12,378 nucleotides of DNA from Bryobacterales bacterium (GTDB lineage Bacteria; Acidobacteriota; Terriglobia; Bryobacterales; Bryobacteraceae): contig JANXQZ010000978.1 in NCBI GenBank assembly GCA_025353235.1, positions 1 through 12,378 of the forward strand, given 5' to 3'. This document shows, piece by piece, positions 7,170 through 12,378 of the stretch (position 1 is its first letter; the number at the start of each line of letters is the position of its first letter). A program made the translations under genes and the position numbers. The notes below the pieces were generated by a model. The model was not told the origin of the DNA, ran no database searches, and was given only the letters and a program-made list of their open reading frames with translations.

Positions 7170-7586
7170 ATGCCGCTTTACGAATACAAATGCGATGGAT
7201 GTGGAGATGTATTTGAATTGATTGAGCGCTTCTCCGATGAGCCGCTAACGGTTCACGACAAGTGTGGGGGTCTGGTGCATCGGTTGATTTCGCGCTCGGC
7301 CCTGCAGTTTAAAGGTACGGGTTGGTATGTTACCGATTACGCCAAATCGGGTTCGGGTCCGAATGGATCGAACAAGCCCGGAGGCGAGTCGAAGTCGGAA
7401 GGCGATTCGAAGTCGAGCGGCGATTCTAAGTCCGGGGATTCGAAGGCGGGAAGCGATTCCAAGTCGAGCGAATCGAAGTCGGGGAGCGAGTCAAAGTCTT
7501 CAGGCTCATCAGAGAGCAGCGGCTCTTCGGAGTCATCGAAGAAAAGCGAGACGTCCAAGCCGGTTGCATCTTCGTCAGAAAAGTAA
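7170..7586 (+). CDS. FmdB-type zinc-ribbon protein with Ser/Lys repeat tail
   Basis: This 138-residue protein begins with the FmdB/CxxC zinc-ribbon domain: MPLYEYKCDGCG at the start and FKGTGWYVTDYAK near 50-62, both characteristic. The metal site is probably Cys8, Cys11, His29 and Cys32; His29 (HDKC) replaces the usual third cysteine of CPxC. From about residue 63 the protein is low complexity, made of Gly, Ser, Lys, Asp and Glu in repeats such as GDSKSS and ESKSGS, and likely disordered. FmdB is named from a formamidase gene cluster; its biochemical role is unclear. The ATG at 7170 is chosen because the family starts MPxYEY; an upstream in-frame ATG at 7104 would lie inside the preceding gene. 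A weak AGTGAG precedes it. The 19-bp spacing suggests co-transcription with the S41-like gene; a terminator follows at 7607. Confidence 0.9.
   Translation: MPLYEYKCDGCGDVFELIERFSDEPLTVHDKCGGLVHRLISRSALQFKGTGWYVTDYAKSGSGPNGSNKPGGESKSEGDSKSSGDSKSGDSKAGSDSKSSESKSGSESKSSGSSESSGSSESSKKSETSKPVASSSEK
7383..7436 (+). repeat. Three 18-bp tandem coding repeats
   Basis: Three consecutive 18-bp units begin at 7383, 7401 and 7419, each opening GGCGA(G/T)TC(G/T)AAGTC and encoding Gly-(Glu/Asp)-Ser-Lys-Ser-x. More degenerate copies continue to about 7500. Units differ mainly in their last bases. As in-frame multiples of three, copy-number change would lengthen or shorten the disordered tail without a frameshift. 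Confidence 0.7.
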
Positions 7587-7606
7587 TTAAAGCAATCGCG
7601 GTATTC

Positions 7607-7663
7607 AGCCGATTTGAGGTGCGTGAGCATTTTTTCGCACTCAAATCGGCTTTTGCTATTTTT
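7607..7663 (+). terminator. Intrinsic terminator overlapping the next gene's start
   Basis: AGCCGATTTGAGGTGCG (7607-7623) pairs with CGCACTCAAATCGGCT (7636-7651): 16 pairs with one bulged G and a 12-base loop. TTTGCTATTTTT (7652-7663) follows as the U-tract. It lies 20 bp after the zinc-ribbon gene's stop and should end that transcript. It has no U-tract in the other direction. The GAGG and GTG proposed as the start of the downstream gene fall in the 5' arm and loop, so it may also work as an attenuator or a start-masking hairpin. Confidence 0.8.
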
Positions 7664-10073
7664 AGCGGCGCTTTTATATATTCCGGCAGTCCATGCGCAG
7701 ACGCCTTCGACGGTGAGCTTTCGAGTTTACTCGGAGCCTGCGGGTGCGAGGTTTTCCGTTGACGGGGTGGTGTATATCAGCGCTGCGAGTTTTCAATGGC
7801 CCGCTGGAAGCAAGCACATCGTCCGATTTATCCAGGACGGCGTGGCCCCGCCAGTGACCAGTGCCAATCCTTCTGCTCCCACCTTCTCTCAGATTTCCTC
7901 AAACGGAGATGTCGCTTATACTCTGACTTCCTGGACAGACAACCAGGGATTGCTGCTTCCAAGCTCGGACGGAACGCAGATCGTCACAGCCGATCCGAAC
8001 GTGACTTCTCTTAAGATGGACGTGGTGGTCGCATATCGAATTCTGCTCAACTTTATGGACGCTCCGCCGGTGCCGACAGCGAATTGCGGTGGCGCTCCGG
8101 GAAGCGCGCCTCCGGACCTCCGCGTGGGGCTCGTGTATATCAGCGGCCAGTGTTATTGGAATAGCGCGATCATCTATGCCCCGGCAGGAACCAAGCTCAC
8201 TCTGAACGCGTTCCCCTATCCTGGGTTCGTGTTCCTTGGATGGTCGAGCAACCTGGGGTCGCCCGATGCTTACCTGCGCACCTATGTGCTCAACGGTCCG
8301 GTGACATTGGTTCCGCGGTTTAGCCCGGCTAAACGAGTTCGTTTTGAAACGATGCCGCTCGGTTTGCAGGTATTGGTAGATCGGACGCCCGTTGTTACCG
8401 GAAGTTCGGACGACCCGCCGGGCTCCACATGCTCAGGCAATCAGAGTCTTCCCACTTTAGGACCACCGACAATATTGCCGTTGTGCTTTGGGGACTTTGA
8501 CTTCGCGCCCGGGTCGGCTCACTTGGTAGGTGCTGCCACGCCGCAAATCGATTTATTCGGCAAGACTTGGGTGTTTGATTCCTGGGGTGTCGGGCAGGGA
8601 CAGAACGCGGTTTACACTACGGACTTTTTCACGTCGACGCCCGATAAGGTTTTTGTGAAGTTCGTGCGTGGCGCTCAGGCTAGCTTTGTGACCACCCCAA
8701 CGGGACTGAAATTGGCCGTGGACGGCCGGACTAACTGGCCGGCCTACAACTTCGTTTGGGCCATAAATTCCAGTCATCAAGTAAGTGCGCCCGCGCAACA
8801 GACCGATGCAGGAGGAAGGAAGTTTACATTTCGCGGGTGGTCAAATAGCGGGGATCCAGCCCAAACCGTCACGATGGACCAAACTGCGGTCGATTCGGGA
8901 TTTCGCATGATCGCCGTTTACGATGGACTTAGCCGGGTGCAGGTTCAGAGTTCGCCGCCAGGATTAAAGATTCAGGTGGACGGCGCTGACTGCCAAAGCC
9001 CGTGTACTATCGACAAGGCTAACGGAAGCACGGTGCGCGTCACTGCGCCAGTGTCCATGCAACTCTCGGACAGCGCTCGCCTCGATCTGGCTGCATGGTC
9101 CGATGGCGGAGCCGCCGATCATACCTACACGATTAACGCCGACACGCAGACGCTGACCGCAAGCTACACAGCCTCGTACCGGCTCTCCGCTGGCTCGGAT
9201 CCGGCGAATGGCGTGGATTTCAGGTTGGATCCGGCGTCTCCCGACATGTTCTACCCAGCAGATACCTTGGTCAGCATCGCTGTGGAGGTAAAGCCAGGAT
9301 TTAAATTTCGACGGTGGGGCGGGGATCTCAGCGGCACCTATCCGGCGGGATCGCTCACGATATCGGGGCCTCGCTCGATCACGGCTCTGCTGGATCGCAT
9401 TCCCTTTATTTCGCCTGCTGGAGTGAAGAACGCCGCCGGAGACACGCCGACTTCCACGGTGGCTCCGGGATCGTTGATCGCGATCTTTGGCGAGAGCCTT
9501 GCGCCAGACAGTTTGGTAGGCCGGACCAATCCTCTGGCTCAGACTTTGGATAACCTGACAGTCACTATTGGCGATCGATTGTTGCCGTTGGTATCTGTCT
9601 CGCCGCAACAGATAGTGGCCCAGCTTCCTTCCGACCTCGCGACCGGAGATTACACGTTGCAAGTCCATTCGCAGGGTCAGCCCGACGTCAGCGGTAGTTT
9701 CTCGGTGTCTCGCAACGCGCCGGGGCTCTTTCCAAGCGCGACTCATAAGGATGGAACGCCCGTGACCGCCGACAAGCCAGCAGTGCTCGGAGAAACCATC
9801 AGCGTTTCGGGTACGGGGTTCGGCCCTTATCTTTCGCCGGTGATTGACGGCTTCTTTCCCTTTGATCCGGCTCCGGCGGTGGCCGACCCAGTCGACATCT
9901 TAGCTGGCGATCAGGTGCTGCAACCGGACTGGTCCGGTGCCGCAGCCGGTGCCACAGGCATGGTTACAGTGCGCACGAAGGTCGTCAATTCTACGTTGCA
10001 GGTGCGAGTCAACGGAGTGCTGAGTAATACGATTTCGATTCCGATTGCAGCGAGCGCTACACCAATACCGTAA
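7623..10073 (+). CDS. Large modular secreted protein with Solibacter-type C-terminal domain
   Basis: This product of about 816 residues is secreted: a signal peptide (NRLLLFLAALLYIPAVHA, cleaved before QT) is followed by no further membrane segment. Residues about 32-592 form six beta-rich modules. Four start with a PEGA-like line (for example SSPPGLKIQVDG), and each module carries a W motif such as FRGWSNSGD or FRRWGGDLSG, resembling InlB-type B repeats. The last 222 residues begin FISPAGVKNAAGD, continue VAPGSLIAIFGESLAP and contain VSGTGFGPY, matching my memory of the Solibacter C-terminal family (TIGR03437). No enzyme motif is seen; a surface or adhesive role is an inference. GTG 7623 is chosen for its normal signal peptide and a nearby GAGG, though only three bases away; TTG 7614 would add three residues. 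Its start lies in a terminator hairpin, and its end overlaps mqnE by 17 bp. Confidence 0.85.
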   Translation: MSIFSHSNRLLLFLAALLYIPAVHAQTPSTVSFRVYSEPAGARFSVDGVVYISAASFQWPAGSKHIVRFIQDGVAPPVTSANPSAPTFSQISSNGDVAYTLTSWTDNQGLLLPSSDGTQIVTADPNVTSLKMDVVVAYRILLNFMDAPPVPTANCGGAPGSAPPDLRVGLVYISGQCYWNSAIIYAPAGTKLTLNAFPYPGFVFLGWSSNLGSPDAYLRTYVLNGPVTLVPRFSPAKRVRFETMPLGLQVLVDRTPVVTGSSDDPPGSTCSGNQSLPTLGPPTILPLCFGDFDFAPGSAHLVGAATPQIDLFGKTWVFDSWGVGQGQNAVYTTDFFTSTPDKVFVKFVRGAQASFVTTPTGLKLAVDGRTNWPAYNFVWAINSSHQVSAPAQQTDAGGRKFTFRGWSNSGDPAQTVTMDQTAVDSGFRMIAVYDGLSRVQVQSSPPGLKIQVDGADCQSPCTIDKANGSTVRVTAPVSMQLSDSARLDLAAWSDGGAADHTYTINADTQTLTASYTASYRLSAGSDPANGVDFRLDPASPDMFYPADTLVSIAVEVKPGFKFRRWGGDLSGTYPAGSLTISGPRSITALLDRIPFISPAGVKNAAGDTPTSTVAPGSLIAIFGESLAPDSLVGRTNPLAQTLDNLTVTIGDRLLPLVSVSPQQIVAQLPSDLATGDYTLQVHSQGQPDVSGSFSVSRNAPGLFPSATHKDGTPVTADKPAVLGETISVSGTGFGPYLSPVIDGFFPFDPAPAVADPVDILAGDQVLQPDWSGAAAGATGMVTVRTKVVNSTLQVRVNGVLSNTISIPIAASATPIP

Positions 10074-11175
10074 AGGCCGACTCGGTGCGCGTCACGGGAT
10101 GATACAGGGTGTCGCGCTCCACCGGGTCCCGGCCTGCTTCGCGAATGAGCCGCAACAGATCGCCGCGCCGCAGAGACTGACTCGTGGTGGCGCCCGCGTC
10201 GTGGTAGATCTTCTCCTCCACGACGGTTCCATCAATGTCGTCAGCCCCGAAGCGCAAGGCGATCTGCGCCACACCGGGCGACATCATGATCCAGTAGGCC
10301 TTGATGTGATCAATGTTGTCGAGCATTAGGCGCGAAACAGCAATCGCTCGCAAATCATCGAACCCGCTCGTCTTAGGCACATGATGCAGAGCCGTGTTCT
10401 CCGGATGGAACGCCAGAGGAATGAAAGTTTGAAATCCACCGGTCTCGTCTTGCAAAGCCCGCAGCTTCAAAAAATGATGCACGCGATCCACTTCAGTTTC
10501 GATATGGCCGTACAGCATGGTGCAGTTGGATCGCAAGCCCAGCTTGTGAGCGGTCCGCGCCACGTCTATCCACTGATCGCCATCGATCTTGTGATCGCAA
10601 ATGATGCGGCGCACGCGCTCGTTGAAGATCTCCGCTCCGCCACCGGGAAGAGAGTCCAAGCCTGCATCCATCAACTTCAGCAGAGTCTCTCGAATTGTCA
10701 GTTTGGCTCTCTGCGAAAGATAGCCGACTTCCACCATGGTCAGAGCTTTCAAATGCACTTCGGGAAAACGCTTCTTGAGGCCGCGAAGCATCTCGCAGTA
10801 CCAATCGAGAGTCAACTCCGGATGCAGTCCGCCGACAATGTGAAATTCGGTGATGGCTTCCGTCCAACCCTCGGCCGCCCGGTGCCAGATCTCGTCCAGC
10901 GACCACGTGTAAGCTTTGGGATCCTTCTTATGCTTGCCAAACGCGCACAGCTTGCAACTCGCTACGCAGACGTCGGTCGGGTTGATATGGCGATTCACAT
11001 TGAAGTACGTAATATTTCCGTTCTTGCGTTCGCGGACAATGTTTGCGAGATACCCGACACCTAAGATATCCGACGTGCGGTAGAGTGTCACTCCATCTTG
11101 GAAATCCAGCCTTTTTCCGGCTGCGACCTTTTCGGCAATCGGTCCAAGCCGCTGATCTTCAAAAAACATCTGCAT
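10057..11175 (-). CDS. mqnE: Aminodeoxyfutalosine synthase (radical SAM)
   Basis: This 372-residue radical SAM enzyme joins 3-[(1-carboxyvinyl)oxy]benzoate to the adenosyl part of SAM, giving aminodeoxyfutalosine in the futalosine route to menaquinone. The [4Fe-4S] cluster cysteines are Cys70, Cys74 and Cys77 in CVASCKLC, after NRHINPTDV. Further signatures are GGLHPE (115-120), SLPGGGAEIF (175-184), MLYGHIET (220-227) and FIPLAFHPEN (251-260). MqnE and MqnC are paralogs; the GGLHPE and FIPLAFHPEN wording fits MqnE better. The length is normal and no key residue is missing. The start is two bases after the mqnP stop, with AAGG upstream, so the pair is an operon. ATG at residue 3 is an alternative start. 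Confidence 0.92.
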   Translation of the reverse strand: MQMFFEDQRLGPIAEKVAAGKRLDFQDGVTLYRTSDILGVGYLANIVRERKNGNITYFNVNRHINPTDVCVASCKLCAFGKHKKDPKAYTWSLDEIWHRAAEGWTEAITEFHIVGGLHPELTLDWYCEMLRGLKKRFPEVHLKALTMVEVGYLSQRAKLTIRETLLKLMDAGLDSLPGGGAEIFNERVRRIICDHKIDGDQWIDVARTAHKLGLRSNCTMLYGHIETEVDRVHHFLKLRALQDETGGFQTFIPLAFHPENTALHHVPKTSGFDDLRAIAVSRLMLDNIDHIKAYWIMMSPGVAQIALRFGADDIDGTVVEEKIYHDAGATTSQSLRRGDLLRLIREAGRDPVERDTLYHPVTRTESAFTVLV

Positions 11176-11177
11176 AG

Positions 11178-12086
11178 TTAAACCTTCACCCGCAAGAGAT
11201 ACATGTCGGCCGCCCAGAACACGAAGAATAATACGCTTACGTAACCATTCACGGTGAAGAAGGCCGCATTTACGCGCGTCAAATCGTCCGGCTTGACCAG
11301 GCTATGCTCATACACCAAGAGCGCGACGACAGCCAAAATCCCGACGATACTCAGCCATCCCAAATCGTAATTAGAGACAAGCTCCACAAGACACACCACC
11401 ATCAGCACATGAAAAGCCCGAGAGATCCAGAGCGCCCCGCTGATCCCGTATCGACGAGGAATACTAAACAGCCCCTCGTTGCTATCGAACTCATGATCCT
11501 GACATGCATAGATGATGTCAAAGCCTGCCGTCCAGAAAGTCACCGCAGCCGTAAGCCAGAGAATGCGGGCATCCAGAGATCCGGTAACCGCGATCCAAGC
11601 GGCCGCAGGCGCGATCCCCAGCGCCAAACCAAGCACTAGATGAGAAAGCGACGTAAACCGCTTTGTATACGAATAAAAAAACACGACCGCCACTGCCACA
11701 GGAGCCAGCATCAGGCACAGCGGATTCAACTCCCAAGCCGCTAACAGAAAGACCAACACGGATCCCACAACGAACCAACCGGCGAAGCTCGAACTTAGCA
11801 GCCCGGCTGGAAGATGGCGCATGCGGGTGCGCGGATTCCTGGCGTCGATTTCCGCATCTAAAAGGCGATTGAACGCCATAGCGGAGGATCGCGCCCCGAT
11901 CATTGCCACCACGATCCAAAGCGCTTTCACCGCCGCGAATTGAAACCCGGCATGGACCTCCCGAAAAGCCAGAAGCGCCCCAGTCAACGCAAAGGGAAGC
12001 GCGAACACCGAGTGTTCGAACTTGATCATCTCCAGACTAAGGCGAAGTCGATTCCAGAGCATCTGTCGTGCGGGTTCGATTACCAT
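11178..12086 (-). CDS. mqnP: UbiA-family prenyltransferase of menaquinone synthesis
   Basis: This integral membrane enzyme of 302 residues has about eight or nine hydrophobic segments. It attaches the polyprenyl chain to the naphthoate ring precursor in the futalosine pathway. Both Asp-rich Mg-diphosphate motifs are present: NRLLDAEID (73-81) and DIIYACQDHEFD (190-201). IKFEHSVFALPFALTGALLA (21-40) is typical of the MqnP/UbiA-like group. Assignment to menaquinone rather than ubiquinone rests on the directly linked mqnE downstream. The ATG at 12086 has no Shine-Dalgarno. ATG 12062 (MLWNRLRLS) is a realistic alternative, since many relatives start just before the IKFEHS segment, and would lengthen the tiny divergent gap. 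Confidence 0.9.
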   Translation of the reverse strand: MVIEPARQMLWNRLRLSLEMIKFEHSVFALPFALTGALLAFREVHAGFQFAAVKALWIVVAMIGARSSAMAFNRLLDAEIDARNPRTRMRHLPAGLLSSSFAGWFVVGSVLVFLLAAWELNPLCLMLAPVAVAVVFFYSYTKRFTSLSHLVLGLALGIAPAAAWIAVTGSLDARILWLTAAVTFWTAGFDIIYACQDHEFDSNEGLFSIPRRYGISGALWISRAFHVLMVVCLVELVSNYDLGWLSIVGILAVVALLVYEHSLVKPDDLTRVNAAFFTVNGYVSVLFFVFWAADMYLLRVKV

Positions 12087-12094
12087 TTTAGTTC

Positions 12095-12378
12095 ATGCGG
12101 CATTTCGCTCTACTTCCCGCGCTCTTGCTGTGCGGTTGCGGCGGGACCAAACCCTCCACCGTGGAGGACATCCACACGCAAGATGTCACCCTGCCGGGCG
12201 GCCAAATCATCCGGGCGGAAACCATGTTCGATGCCACCGACATGCTGCGCGGGCTGATGTTTCGCACGGCCCTGGCACCCGATCACGGAATGCTTTTCAT
12301 GCATAGAGGCTCCGGCAGCTTCAGCTATTGGATGTTTCAAACTCTGATCCCGCTCGACATTATCTGGATGGATTCATC
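12095..12378 (+). CDS. DUF192 lipoprotein, 5' part (cut by window edge)
   Basis: The reading frame is open from ATG 12095 to the right edge, 94 complete codons. MRHFALLPALLLCGCGG is a short lipoprotein signal with lipobox LCGC and lipidated Cys15. The following sequence has DUF192 hallmarks: a RAETMFDATDMLRGLMFR stretch (40-57), GMLF (65-68), YWM (78-80) and IPLDIIWMD (85-93). DUF192 proteins are small, often exported, and have no settled function. The start is well fixed: an in-frame TAG lies at 12089-12091, so no earlier start is possible. No Shine-Dalgarno is visible. It diverges from mqnP with only 8 bp between start codons. Confidence 0.85.
   Translation, partial: MRHFALLPALLLCGCGGTKPSTVEDIHTQDVTLPGGQIIRAETMFDATDMLRGLMFRTALAPDHGMLFMHRGSGSFSYWMFQTLIPLDIIWMDS

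Noticed and set aside
7337..7630. Minus-strand frame encoding an Asp/Ser/Phe-rich repeat protein
   Set aside because: It is the complement of the Ser/Lys repeat tail of the zinc-ribbon gene; the periodicity comes from the 18-bp repeats.
8964..9746. Open frame of 260 codons on the minus strand
   Set aside because: It is antisense to the modular secreted protein, whose frame is clearly real by signal peptide and domain content; the antisense product is Arg/Ser-rich with no family signature.

Overview
The window looks like chromosomal DNA of an acidobacterium close to Solibacter/Bryobacter. The best evidence is the C-terminal domain of the large secreted protein at 7623-10073, which resembles the Solibacter-type C-terminal family (TIGR03437). 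The futalosine menaquinone genes, several exported proteins of unknown role and many starts without a Shine-Dalgarno sequence fit this. The taxonomic call is an inference from protein content, not from a marker gene.

Layout, left to right. (1) 1-121: a cluster of short palindromes, 'GATT-RAC-AATC' hairpins with changing but always paired arms, lies just upstream of a TenI/ThiE-family gene (122-643, +). (2) 627-5812: four genes on the minus strand, transcribed right to left. These are an exported BNR/sialidase-like propeller protein with a Tat-type signal (4643-5812), a small exported protein with eight cysteines (4003-4653), a DUF3052-like protein (3393-4001) and an exported M1 zinc aminopeptidase (627-3290). 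The first three are translationally linked (11-bp overlap, then a 1-bp gap); the aminopeptidase follows after 102 bp. (3) 5813-5905: an AT-rich divergent promoter region. (4) 5906-10073: plus-strand genes for an S41/CtpA-like protein that lacks both catalytic dyad residues, an FmdB-type zinc-ribbon protein with a Ser/Lys repeat tail, a strong hairpin/U-tract terminator, and a large modular secreted protein whose start codon lies inside that terminator. (5) 10057-12086: mqnP followed by mqnE on the minus strand, two enzymes of the futalosine route to menaquinone. (6) 12095 to the right edge: the 5' part of a DUF192 lipoprotein gene, with its start codon 8 bp from the mqnP start and divergent to it.

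Together the genes suggest a cell-envelope and secretion region (exported peptidase, propeller protein, cysteine-rich protein, pseudo-protease, surface-type modular protein) beside respiratory quinone biosynthesis. I see no insertion sequence, phage gene, tRNA, rRNA or CRISPR array. Apart from the four separately annotated non-coding elements (the palindrome cluster, the SD of the cysteine-rich gene, the divergent region and the terminator), gaps between genes are about 100 bp or less.
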